Both the position numbers and the translations under genes were made by a program. The notes under the pieces were generated by a model. That model was given only the letters and a program-made list of their open reading frames with translations. It searched no databases and was not told the DNA's origin. DNA of 64,000 bases from Pisolithus tinctorius (Eukaryota > Basidiomycota > Agaricomycetes > Boletales > Pisolithaceae), in the NCBI GenBank assembly GCA_024663395.1, contig JANFAH010000006.1:1860001-1924000 (forward strand). The letters are read 5' to 3'. This document shows, in pieces, positions 10,924 to 22,891 of this stretch (position 1 is the first letter of the stretch; each line of letters opens with the position of its first letter).

Positions 10924-13330
10924 ATGAAACCTCTGCTCGCCTTGCATCGTCGCGCCATGTCGTCGTCGACGTCTGTGCTGCGTCCAATCGACTGGAAGTC
11001 GCTCGCACCACAAATACCCAACTTCGCCGGCCAGCAGAACTCCCTCCCGCATCTCCCGGTTCCACCCCTCGCAAGGACACTCGATCGTTTAAAGACATCT
11101 CTCCGACCACTCGCTCGCTCTGACGACGAGTACCGCACCGCTGTCAGGAAAATAGACGACTTCGGTAACGGACTAGCTCCGCTCTTGCAGAAAAAACTAG
11201 AGCAGAGACAGCAGGACTCCGTGCACTGGCTCGAGGAATGGTGGGACGACTATTCCTACCTCGCTTACCGCGACCCTGTACGTTTACTACCCCTCTCGTC
11301 TTGCTTCTTCTCTCATGACGAAATAGGTCGTGGTATACGTCTCATACTACTGTAGGTCCTCGCACCCCATACATATCCCACACTCATCCTTGCTTCCTTA
11401 AGACGGCTTTGAGCCACAACCCGTGCATCTTCCCCAAACACCTGCGGCACGTGCAGCAGCGATCACACGCTTCGCTATGCTTTTCAGACAGAGGCTCCGC
11501 GCTGGACAAGTGTCCCTAGACGGCACTCGTGACAACCCGCTCTGTATGGACACATACAGGTATGTAACATCCATCCCGACCACTGCCACACCGCTCATAT
11601 CATACATTACAGATGGATGTTCGATTGCTGCCGCATCCCCGCCATCCCCGCGGACTACTCTATATCCTATGCCGGTAGTCCAAACCCAGACACGGATCTT
11701 GGTCACATCGTCGTCATCCGCAAAAATAGATTCTGGAAACTCAAGGCAGAGGTAGAGGGAAACGTGTTAGGCATGGCTGAACTTATAAAGTACGCGTTTT
11801 CCCCTGTCCTATCCTCATCCACGCCATGAAACGACGATCCCGTATGGCAGGCAGTTCCAGCGCATCTACGATCACAGCACCGCAGAATATCCTGCAGTAG
11901 GGGCTTTGACAGCCGGCGATAGAGACACATGGGCAAAGGTACTCTCCCCCGTCTGTTTACTGAAACCATACAAACCAACGTCGTCAGGACTTTTCCCTCC
12001 TTGCATCAGTTCCACTCAACGCCGAGCATCTCCGTACCATCCATTCGTCCGCATTCGTCGTCTCCCTAGATGACTCATACCCTCCCCCCGAGAACGAAGT
12101 GGACGTGTCGAGAGCACTCTGGCATGGCGTCATTGGAGTAAAGCATTCCTCTTCCCTATTACATCGCGCCGCAACTCAGTTGTTCCTGTTCTAGCCCACC
12201 TCAAATAAAACCCCACCACACATTTCTCGCGCCCTCGAATCTCGCTACGTCGACAAACCAGTCCAATTCGTCATCTTTGACAACGGTGTAGCCGGACTTC
12301 TGGGCGAACACAGCATCATGGACGGAACGCCTACCGCTCGCATGTGCACCGACGTCTTGACATGGCTGGCAGACCCAAACTCGGACTTCGGACTCGTCTC
12401 CCCTACGTCCCGCGCACCCCAAGCGTTACCGGAACCTGTACCACTGGATTTCGACTTATCAAAGATCCCAACCATCCAGACGTCCATTTCCTCCGCCAAA
12501 GACCAGCTGCATGCCCTCGCATCGGCACAGGCCCTCTCATTCGTCCGCACAAAATACGGCAAGCGCGCGATCAAGACATTCGGTGTCGGACCGGACGGAT
12601 GGGCACAACTCGTGATCCAGCTGGCGTATTCACGTCTGGCGGCTGCCCAAAAGGGTAGCAAGGTCACTCCGTGGCCAGTGGGCGCATACGAAGCTGCGTC
12701 TACGCGGCGATTTTTTAAGGGGAGGACAGAAACTATCCGTGTGGTGACGAACGAGGTTGTCGATTGGGTCCGCTCGATGGAAGACCCGACATTAGACAAA
12801 CAACAGAGGTTGAACCTATTCAAGAAGGCTGTATCAAGACATGGGGTGGTAGCTAGGGAAGCGGGAATGGGAGAAGGTGTAGATCGGCACATGCTGGGTA
12901 GGTTTGCGTGCATGTTCGATTTGCCCACATCGTTTTCTCATCACCCCCAGGACTGAAACTTTCCCTCCCTCCCTCGACTCCCCTTCCAGAGCTCTACAGC
13001 GACCCTCTCTACGTTCGTGGCTCCCGGTGGACGTTGAGCACCAGCGCAATCTTCAGCGGCCGATTCAAGGAGTACGGTTGGGGTGCAGTCGTCCCCGAAG
13101 GCTTCGGTGTTGCCTACGTGACAGGGTTCGATGGTGCGTCCCCCCGTCTCATCGAATTCCTTTCCCCCTTCGTACTCACTCATAACATGATAGATTTCCT
13201 CCAGTTTACCATCACTTCACGTGCAGAGATGCCCAATGCCGAATTTGCAAATGAGATCGAACGGGCTGCGCAAGACGTATACCAGTTATTCGCGGAAGCA
13301 GATTTACCTGTGGGTAAAGCGATGCTCTGA
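10924..13330 (+). CDS. Carnitine O-acetyltransferase
   Basis: Nine exons fit: 10924-11277, 11327-11351, 11403-11559, 11613-11789, 11851-11938, 11988-12137, 12195-12897, 12951-13133 and 13194-13330. They total 1974 nt, 657 aa. The product is a choline/carnitine acyltransferase, exchanging acetyl groups between CoA and carnitine to move acetyl units between peroxisome, cytosol and mitochondrion. Visible signatures are VSYYYGFEP with PQTPAARAA, the catalytic His in GEHSIMDGTP (about residue 355), SFVRTKYGK, and YEAASTRRFFKGRTET, which binds carnitine and CoA. The N-terminus MKPLLALHRRAM is Arg-rich and looks like a mitochondrial presequence; a second Met at residue 12 would remove it. The last residues are AML, close to but not a standard peroxisomal targeting tripeptide. 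Confidence 0.93.
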
Positions 13331-13570
13331 GCAAGAGCTGCGGGTTGCTGCGGGCCACCATCACGGTCCATCAAATATCAATATTTGATAGCATACGAAC
13401 GTTTACAACATCATTGGGGTATGTACATATTAATACTATTAAGGTACATACGTCTATCACCCCAGAGGAAATAAGTTATGAAACGGACTTGGTCAAACCA
13501 AGTATATAGCGCTGTTTCCTCTCCTTTTGATGACATCTCCGCAACAATCCCGTCCGTCGTAGCTTATCCA

Positions 13571-15060
13571 TTATATATTCTCACCAGGTTCGGCATGCTG
13601 AGTAACTGAATTTCGGGGATTCCCAGTAAACGCGGGTACCAGTACAGACGCAATCATAAATCCGATTGCCGTCACGACGAATATGGCTTGTGGGAATCCC
13701 AGCGCAACGGTACGCAAATACACGAAGCCGGATATGGCGGGGCCTATTACCTGCTGCCTAGTACTGAAACGTTTCACATGTCATCTGATCGGCCATCTTT
13801 ATCTACCGGAAACGGATCGAACGGAGAAGAGCGAGAGAGGGGGACTCACCCCAAAGCTTGCAATACACTCAATACTCCAAAAAATCTCCCCGTCTCACCT
13901 TGACCCTCCTCCCCCTCTTGATTTGTATTATTGCTAACCGTTGAAGTGTAGGTCGGCGTGAACGCGACTGAGAACGACCCGATCACAAAGGTGTAGCCCG
14001 ACGTGGTGGTGGCCATGATACGGCATGCAAGAACCTCAAAGGCGAGTGTGCAGCGTGCCAGAGTCAGTTCTACGTTAGGCGAGTTGATAACAGTCACTTT
14101 CGAGGATGGTTGACCCACGCCGACGGAGGTCTGGGTCGGGGTGAGACGCATGAACGGACACAGCTCCGTATAAATCGTCTGTGTCAAGTGGTGTGTCAAT
14201 GGAGGGTTGTGTTGTCGACTTGAAAAAAATTGATAGCAACTGCAAAGCGAAACCGGATGAGACTGGAACGGGCGATAGTGTTATGCAACTTACTGGGTAG
14301 TAAGACTGTCAGGACGAGTGCGCGCGTTACCTCAGTAGACGCAAAATAATGGTTCGAGTTCGTCTATGGCAAAACGACGACTCTCGTGAGTCGACACAGC
14401 GCATGAGATGGTATACCAACACCCTTACGGTTTCCGAGGTCCAACCAAAGGTGGAGGTAACATACATACTGGAATGCGAATGGGATCAAAGCCTGGAGCG
14501 CATATAGCTCTCTCAGTTTCGGGCAGAAAGGGATGGAATCAAGGATGACGGCACTCACGAGGAAATTGGCAGTTATCCCATAACGTATAGCCAAGAAAAG
14601 CAAGTTCCTCAAGAGGATTCTCGTTATTGACGGGATTTCGGGGTAGCAGAATGGCCAATACACCGAGAAACTTTGCTACGCTATTCGACACACTTGACCG
14701 TGCAGTGCGTGCACTCGCCACTGTGAGCGATTCCGGGACGGCGAGTATGATGAAGAACAGGTAGAGCAAGGTGTCGGTGGCCAAGGTGAACACGGATAGG
14801 GTCGTCCCCATCAGGTAGATAACAGACCCTCCCACAAGCGGTCCAACTGCAAAGCCAAAAGATAGAAGAGCCATCTCAAACGCATACAGAACTGATCTGT
14901 CAGACAGCCTAAGGGTTGTAAGAAAACGCACCATAGCAAACCGTTACATAAATGCACCAACCGTGAGAATGAATCACTGGTATCCGCGATATACGCCTAA
15001 TATGCAGCCATGCCCGTCGGGCTCATAAACAAGACAGGCAGACGAAAAAAATGGGGCCGA
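13571..15060 (-). pseudogene. Truncated MFS transporter copy (copy 1)
   Basis: Segments match the intact paralog at 15893-18442 almost residue for residue: VGPLVGG, TTLSVF, PESLTVASART, FLGVLAILLPR, FVIGS, LFGVLSVLQALG-like, and the end NSVTQHAEPG. Similarity stops near 15000 at the exon encoding the loop before the middle of the protein, so the whole N-terminal part (first 4-5 membrane segments) is absent. There are also internal losses relative to copy 2: the basic RYKVEKQRNASVPVLAR segment, TIIG, and the ISQALALEI helix. A full-length transporter cannot be built. It is therefore read as a 5'-truncated pseudogene, although a short transcript is not excluded. Confidence 0.75.
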
Positions 15061-15126
15061 TATATCATAAATGGTAATCTCGGCGTGCAACAAGTACAAA
15101 TTACATAACATATCCCCATTAATATC

Positions 15127-15690
15127 ATGCCGTCACAACCATCCCGCGTCATGTCACCGCCGGAATCACTCGATGCATTCAAACTTGCATGGAAAGAGCT
15201 TCCTCGACCGTTCAGGCGAAAGGAGTTTTCTGTACGTCTCCATGCCTTGTCTGTGCACCCTTCTAAATATGCTGTCCAGCATCCCGACATTGCAATGGAC
15301 GCTCCACTCCTCAAAGAGCTTCCTAGTGCCCTAGTCCCAAGCAACGATCGAAGAATCCCATTCCCACCACTCATGCTGTACGGTTACATCGTGGACAGTG
15401 AACGATTTGATGAGCTCGTCCAACAAAAGATGGGTCATTCCCGTGGCGCAATTTATCGCAATACACTTGGTGTCATGATTCAGCTCCGTGACGTGGTCCA
15501 TTATAATGTGAAATTCACAATGGTTTTCTGCAATGGGGACGGGATATTCTTCATCGCTATCAGTAGTAACTGGGACCCAGCGCCCTCCCACCGGTTGGAA
15601 GAGGTTGTGAAGGAATTGAAGGCCTTCTTAGAAGTGGATGAAGAACCTGTCTGGTGTCTGGATTCAGAAAAGTGGTACTGGACCCGCTGA
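15127..15690 (+). CDS. Uncharacterised protein, 187 aa
   Basis: A single uninterrupted frame from an ATG at 15127 to TGA at 15688-15690, beginning MPSQPSRVMSPPESLDAF and ending DSEKWYWTR. I do not recognise the family. There is no signal peptide, membrane segment or clear catalytic motif; the middle is mixed hydrophobic (VMIQLRDVVHYNVKFTMVF), suggesting a small globular protein. It sits on the opposite strand exactly where the missing 5' half of the truncated MFS copy would be, so it may have arrived with the rearrangement that broke that copy. Amino acid composition looks like real coding sequence, but no second line of support is available. Confidence 0.6.
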   Translation: MPSQPSRVMSPPESLDAFKLAWKELPRPFRRKEFSVRLHALSVHPSKYAVQHPDIAMDAPLLKELPSALVPSNDRRIPFPPLMLYGYIVDSERFDELVQQKMGHSRGAIYRNTLGVMIQLRDVVHYNVKFTMVFCNGDGIFFIAISSNWDPAPSHRLEEVVKELKAFLEVDEEPVWCLDSEKWYWTR

Positions 15691-15892
15691 GAAGTATTAT
15701 GAATGATATGTACCTGTATCACTGTATTAATGCTATTAAGTTACACACATTTATGGGCCCAGGAGAAATGTATGTATGTATGTATACAGAAGAGTTCATG
15801 AAATGGACTCACTTCAACAACCAGAACGAATTAGTTATCCCTGTTCCCTCCTTTCGATGGCATCTCCACATAGCCTGTTCATTATATATATT

Positions 15893-18442
15893 CTAGACAC
15901 CAGGTTCGGCATGCTGAGTAACTGAATCTCGCGGATTCCCAGAGAATACAGGTACCGGTATCTTCACAAACGCCAACAGTACAAACCCAATCATAAAACA
16001 GATTGCCGTCACCACAAATATGGCTTGCGGGAATGCCAGTGCGACGGTACGTGAGTACACGAATCCGTACATGGCGGGACTTATTATCTGCTGTCTATTA
16101 ACGAAACGTTTCGCACGTCACTACATCAGTCATCCTCGTCTTTCCCGGAACGGAAGAGGGAACTCACCCCAAAGCTTGTAATACACTCAATATTCCAAAC
16201 AATTTCCCCGTCTCGCCTTGACCCTCCTCGCTTGCACCCTCCCCCTCCTCCTCTTGATTTTTATTGTCACTAGCTGCTGAAGTGTAAATTTCCAGCGCAA
16301 GTGCCTGCGAGATCGGCGCAAACGTGGCTGAGAACGACCCGATTATTGTGCCGATCACAAAGGTGTAGCTGGACGTAGCGGTGGCCATGATACAGCATGC
16401 AAGAACCTCGGAAGCGAGTGCACAGCGCGCCAGAGTCAGTTCTACGCTAGACAAATTGATGACGGTCACGTTCGAGGATGGTTGACCCATGGAGGACTGG
16501 TCGGGGTGAGACGTGCGAACGGACATAGCTCCGTATGAATCATCCGCGACGGGTGGTGTGCGAGTGGAAGCTGATATTCTCGACTTAAAAATTTTAATAA
16601 CAACTGCAGAACGAGACTGAATGAGATTGGAACGCGCGATAGTATTGTGCAACTTACTGGGTAGTAGGACCGTCAGGACGAGTGCACGCGTTACTTCTGT
16701 AGATGCAAAATAATAGTTCGTCTATGTAAAACGACGGCTCTCGTGAGTTTGACACAGTGCCGCCCAAGGTAGCATACCGGTATCCTTACAGCTTCTGACG
16801 TCCAACCAAAGGTGGAAGTAACATACTGGAATACGAATGGCATCAAAGCCTGGAATGCACATGTATGGCTCTCTCAGAAAGGAAAGAAAAAGTAATCAGG
16901 GATGACGGCACTCACGAGGAAATTGGCAGTCATCCCATAACATATAGCCAAGAAAAGCAAGCTCCTGTCTTTCCTGGGTTTTTCAAGAGGATTCTCATCA
17001 TTAACGGGATCTCGGGGTAGCAGAATGGCCAATACACCGAGAAACCTCGCTACGCTATTCGACACACGCGCCAGAACAGGAACACTCGCGTTCCTCTGCT
17101 TCTCTACTTTATATCTTGACCGTGAAGTGCGTGCACTCGCCACTGTGAGCGATTCCGGGAGGATAGATATGATGAAGAACAGGTAGAAGAAGTGTAAAGC
17201 GGTGGCCAAGATGAACACGGATAGGGTCGTCCCCGTCAGGTGGATAACAAACCCTCCCACAAGCGGTCCAACCGCGAAACCGAAGGATAGAAGGCCCATC
17301 CCAAACGCATACAGAACCGATCTGTCAAACAAGGGTTGTGAGACAAATGCCATAGCAAACTATCAGATGCACCAACCGTGAGGATGAATCACTGGTATCT
17401 GCAATATACGCCTGGTATGCAGCCATGCCCGTCGGCATACCTATCAGCTCATAAATAAGACAAGTGGACGGAAAAAAGGGGCTGAGATTATAGATGATAC
17501 TCACTCCCGAGAAGACCTTCAGCGATAAACGCAATCAGCAGAAACCAGTACCCGCCTGGAAGATGGTCGACGAAGTTGGCCGTGAGGATGAATGTCAGAT
17601 CAGTGAGGATCAAGCCTGCCATGGATGCAGCCAACCCTGAGCGTCTACCGTGACGATCGGAGAACTATGTGTCTTTTTGGTTAATACTAACCAACCATGC
17701 CATCCATCGGAGACAGAACCCACTGGAGAACATACATACCGATCCCCACCACCCGGTGGTCAGGCAGCTGAGTATACCCATAGTGGTAACCAGTGCTATT
17801 ATACAGGTTATATATAAAAACGAAGAAAAAGTATGAGAAAGATGTAATATAGACGTACTCGCTGATAACTTCGCAACGATTGCTTGTATTTCTGGGTCCG
17901 TAGTACACCGTTCACGCGTCTTTTCGCTCCATTCATAATCCCAGACCGATGGAGAGTGATCATAGGTAGCGTTAGGTATAGGCAAGTTCGAGGGGACATC
18001 GACATTAGCATTAGGGATATCATGGATACGCGCCACATCTGCCATGTACGTCGTCGCGTCCAAGCTGGGATCATCAGCGAAGTATCCGAGTTTGTGGACG
18101 CGACAGGCTAGAAGAGTGTACACCTCAACTCTCGGCGCAAACGCAGCCGAGTAACCGATTGAACTGATAGGTGCGACGAATATGATCCTGGGCGGGTTGA
18201 TCAGAAGAGAAGAACATAAGGGTTAGTTGGCAAAAGCGGCATTTTCTGCCATGAAAGGTACCTTACCAGTAAGGCGATGGCCTCTTCCACCACGGACGCC
18301 TTCTCCATGATGCCATTTCTTGGGTGTGACCGTCGACCTCGTCATCTTGTGGTTCGCTTCCCATTAATGGGGCATTTTCTATCCCATGGGTACAGTCGTG
18401 CATGTCTCCAATAATGGTATGCTCACCCGTTGCTGCCATCAT
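15893..18442 (-). CDS. MFS transporter (copy 2, full length)
   Basis: The N-terminal exon ends in the family-typical WWKRPSPYW. A 79-nt intron (18188-18266) leads to IIFVAPISSIGYSAAFAPR, with further exons: TLVTTMGILSCLTTGWWGS, VGPLVGGFVIHLTGTTLS, PESLTVASARTSR, FLGVLAILLPRDPV, then FVIGTIIGSFSATFAP and LFGILSVLQALG, ending VTQHAEPGV. This is a 12-segment major facilitator of the fungal group resembling SLC46/tetracycline-exporter-like proteins; the substrate is unknown. The acidic cytosolic N-terminus and the basic central loop with RYKVEKQ are typical. Start chosen at the Met-Met of MMAATGEHTI, by comparison with the paralog at 26763. It forms a tandem pair with the truncated copy at 13571-15060. 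Confidence 0.8.
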
Positions 18443-18798
18443 GGAGGTTTCTGTCCGCGAAGAGGACGTCTGTGGCCAGGTACAATGGGGACGGTGATGA
18501 CCGAAAGCGTGGCAGTTGTAGTCCAGTATCAGTGTGTATTCCTCGCAGGGAGTGACGGAAGAGCTTTCCGGAGCGCACTCCGGGCCGAAGCCCTCCGCCA
18601 AAACCAAGAATCAACAGTTTTGCAGGTTTTATATATAGCAAAGGCTGAAAACCCCAGGTTGCTAGACTACTCCAGGATGTATGTACTGTATGGAAAATGG
18701 AAGGATACGAACACAAAAAGGTGGCCAGTAAAAGAAGAAAGACAGACCAACTTGAACAACCAGTAGCTGGCCCAAACTTCCCCCCACAGACATATACG
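18443..18798. other. Intergenic region before MFS copy 2
   Basis: About 355 bp between the stop of the HET gene and the start of MFS copy 2, both on the minus strand. It should contain the HET gene 3' end and the MFS promoter. No gene is recognised. Confidence 0.5.
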
Positions 18799-21700
18799 TC
18801 AAAGGATTTCCAACACTTTTGCTCGGATGTTCCTGGAAGTGATGTTGGTTCCGAGACCCGAGACGACAATCTCGTTCTCCGTAGCGACCCTCTTGTACTC
18901 TCCACTCGGCTGCTGTACGAGAAGCAACGCGCTGAACGGCTGTCCGAGGCGGGCGATCATCTCTAGTGCTCGGGTATAGCTGTCAACCTGGGACGCGGGG
19001 ACAACGGGTAATGGCGCAACTTCATCAGAGTCAGACTCGGTATCAGACTCCGAGTCATCTCCCCAGTCGATCCCACTACTCGGACCTCGGATATGATGGA
19101 TCCATGGATGCGTAAAGACGAATTTTTGTAGCCCATCCAGTGAAAGATCATCTGCAGTCGTGAACTCCACTTGGCCAAGCCCCGATACCCTAGCACGATA
19201 CAACTTCTCATCGCTTTTGCATGGCTTCTCAATACTTCTCACAGAAAAGACAATGCATGGAAGGTGTAGACGTCGGGTTGCGAAACGGGCAGGAGAAAGA
19301 CGGTTGATCTTATTATATATACTCCGCGCTTCTTGCCGGGGCAACTTGTCACGTAATTTCTCGATACATCTTTTCATTTCTTCTCCTTCGAGCGGTGGAG
19401 GGTTGTAAGGAGTTTGGCTGTAAACGGAAACGGAAGCTGGGAGACAACTGTTGTATGACGACGACTTCCCTGACCACGCAAGCACAGTGACCTCGCCGGA
19501 GCGAGCCACGATCTCCTCCAGGAGATGTCCGAGAGCGTCGGTTCCTTCACCGTATTGAGGCCTGATATCGGACTTGAATATGCCGATGAGAGAGTACGCG
19601 ACATCTTCCTCGACCGTCGCACTGCGCATCGAAGCGAGACGAAGTTTCTCGTGCACCCCGAGATCGGCTGGAGAGAACGTGACGATGGTTCCACGGGGGA
19701 TCTCGGTGGCATCTGCCAGCTCTTGCATGATATCTGGAGATTCCTTATGGTTGGAGCCAGTATCGCCGAGGTACGGTTTCCACTCGGAGTCGTAGAAAAA
19801 GATGACATTCGGTGACAGAAGCTCTTGCAGAGTCCACGCTCGTGTCATCCATATACTGCGTGCAAGGTCCCCAGATTTGGACGGATGTGCTACGCCAGCA
19901 AGGAATACGAGCGTAGCGACTGAATTTGCATACCATTTGTACATAGATGTAAGAGATTGGTTAAGGGTGGAGCTCGTGGACTTGTCGATACAACAGGTAT
20001 CCGACCATGCCCAATTGTGGCCAAGTCTGCGCACCTCCTTGCAGAAATTGCGTAACTTCTCATTCAGAGGCGTATCGGGAAGGTTCCACACTGACTTGGA
20101 TTCGACGTCATTGATATCTTGAAATGACGGCTCGTTCCCCTGCCATACGTGCGAGAACATCACGTATCCGAAGAAAAATGCAACCACTCGTAGGGTCCGC
20201 TCATTGTCCACCTCTGTCGTCATAGATGAAACGAGCTCCTTGAATGATGGATCAGCCTTGAAGATACGGATTCGCTCAGGGCCGTCGCAAAGGCGACCGG
20301 TAGTGACATTGATGATGACGAGGGGACAATTTTTGAGGATCCTACGGATGACAGCATCAATAGCTGCAACCGTATCGGACGGAGAAAGGTAGTTTTTGCG
20401 CAGTTCTGTGAAACCGTCATTTGCGGGTATTATATCCACATAAAAAGTACATACGCCTGATTGCAGGGTCATGGGATTGTTCGATTATGTGCAGCATAGA
20501 CTTGAAAGCTTCGACCGCTTCGTCATACCGTTTTGCTCCATGAAGTGCCACATGCTTGGCCTCGTAGCCCCAAGGGCCGGAGGGGTCCGCCTTCACCGCC
20601 TATACAACTATTGTAGGGAACGAACTCATACCAGAATGATAATATCCTTACCTCGTTCGCATCCTGCAGTGCGTCCTCCCACAACCCCCATACTGCTCGA
20701 GCTCTGCTTCGCTTGATGAGCAGGCCTGTGGGATCCAGAGGGCTAAGGGGAGATGCAGCAGAACCATGTTTTGCAGTCCCGAAGGCTTCATCACCAACAT
20801 GGTCAAGTGCAGCGGAACATTTTTTGGTGAAATCTGATGATGGATATGAATGCGCACGTCAACCAGACTAGCGACTACGAGACATGCCTGCGACCCAATC
20901 TGTAGTTTCCCTGCTCGCCTGGACGTCTGATGTCCTGATGATGTTGAGGAGGATCTCCACGGCTTCGGCTGTACGTCCTTCAGCATAAAGTGTTTCACAT
21001 AGACGCTGCTGGGCGACGGTATCCAGTCCATCGAAACACCACCCAAATATCTTCATGGAGGGTTAGATTAATAGGTAGTAACAGCAGAAGACCTACGAGC
21101 GAGACCGTTACTAGCGGAAGACATTGTCTATTCTTTGGGGCTAGGTGCTTCGCACGCACAATCAATGGTATCGCACGTCCGTAATCTCCCCTCTTCATGT
21201 ACATAACTCCAAGGACCTGCGAAATGTGTCGGCGGTGATACGCCTGCATCACGCGAAGTACATACCTGGGTGTAAAGGTAGACGCTGTCGTCATCGTTGT
21301 CCTTGTTCGCTCTCGTAGCAAGGTACTCTACATGCACCACCGCCTCTTCTTGGTTCCCAGATTCAAACACAAGAATAAGCTGATTGGAACGTAGATGAAT
21401 TATGAGAACGATCTAGATCAACTCATGCACCTTCAATAGTAAGAGAAATCTAATGTCGCGAGGCTCGCAATCATGAAAGGCAATGTCGAACGCACATAGC
21501 GCACCCTTTCGATCACCCTGGCAAAGCAGAGTAACCGCCATCGCGATATGGCCAATAGGGGATGGCTGAACCTGAAGGGACTTGAAGTGCATGTGAGAGA
21601 ACTTGCACATAGAGAAGTGAGGAAGCAGACTCACCTGCTTGACGTCCTCCATGGCCAGCGCCAAATGTTTCAGACGCACTCGTATAAGAGCGCGACTTGC

Positions 21701-22891
21701 TAGCACGCAGTGGCTAGGACTTGGAGCACTCCTAAGCTCTTCTGACAGCAGCATCTCGGTGTTCGTCAGGTCTTCCCGTGTCCATGATTTGAGGGTCTCG
21801 TGGTTCACTTGAACGAGCGGAAGCTGAGAAACACGAAGTGGCTGATGGATTAAAGCGTTACGCGATGTAATGATTGTTAGCGATGCGAAGCTTCATGAGT
21901 GGACGTACACTTACACCACAGTCAAAATACTCAGGAGGAAGGACATGTCTGAGATTGTGAACCGTGATGTTCCTGTCGCTCCCACATGCGAGATACCCCC
22001 CGCTTGGTGAGAGAGCGACACAGCTGATCTGTGAGGTGTGTGTGATAATGCTATTGATCTGCTTGTGGGACACGCAATCCCATAGTGAAACCGATGAGCC
22101 TGCGGCACATGCAATGAATCTACCGTTGGATGCTATATATACCAGAGACTGGCTCCCATGGATCGACCATTCCGAAGACACAGAGTTGGAAAGGTCGAAA
22201 CAGGTGATTTTGCCTTTTTTCGCGATGAACAGTTGCTGGCCATCAGACGACCAGGCTAGCTGAGTGCCCAACGTTGAACCGGTTGAACCCTTTTCACCTG
22301 AATCGAACAAGATGTTGCCATTGTGAGTGCTGTAGACGCGGAAACCGTGAGTCTCCGAGGCAGTAGCAATGTGACTGCCGTCTGGAGAGAACTTGACGCC
22401 AGTAACGAAGGGGTGTCGGAGGGGAGGAAGGAGTCGGACACCAGAAGTAATGCTGAATATCCAGACCTTGCTGTAGTCCACTGAGGCAACCTTAGTACAG
22501 TCGCTCGAGATATCGATCCCCAATACAGAGTTGGTGTTTTCTGTGAACTCCAGCACTTTTTCATGAGTGGTCGCATTCCAGACGATCGCCTTCGTTCCCT
22601 TGTCTCCAGATACCATCCACCGGCCGTCCTGGGAAACGACAATAGAACGGACAGTGTCACTCGCCCGCACGGTTGGACCCTGTTGCTGCCCGTCTTCAAT
22701 CTTCCATCGACGGATATCACCGTTCCTATATCCTCCTACAACCTGACCTTCGTCTGCAAAGGTGACTGCCCATGTATCTCTCTGAGAGACAATTTGAATC
22801 CGTTTCGTATCTTAACCACCGCAGCCAATTGTCAGTGCGACCGCCTCAGCCTCTCTGTCTTCTGGTACGCACCCATCACCATCGCTGGCAT
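18799..22891 (-). CDS. WD40-TPR-HET multidomain protein (putative heterokaryon incompatibility)
   Basis: One gene appears to run through three blocks. Exon 1 is 22891-22873; a 62-nt intron (22811-22872) leads to the WD40 block, with repeats such as VSQDGRWMVSGDKGTKAIVW, KFSPDGSHIATASE and ALSPSGGYLACGSD. An intron at 21824-21914 joins it to a helical TPR-like block (GNQEEAVVHVEYLATRA, DYGRAIPLIVRAKHLAPKN, EGRTAEAVEILLN). The linker WGYEAKHVALHGAKRYDEA then splices into LRKNYLSPSD and the HET domain: FSHVWQGNEPSF, WAWSDTCCIDKS, MYKWYANS and RAWTLQELLSP. The protein is roughly 1,100-1,200 aa. HET domains trigger cell death on self/non-self mismatch in fungi; WD40 and TPR parts probably sense partners. 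No NACHT or other NTPase domain is seen. Alternatively two adjacent genes were merged here, but the linker-HET splice is well supported. Confidence 0.75.
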
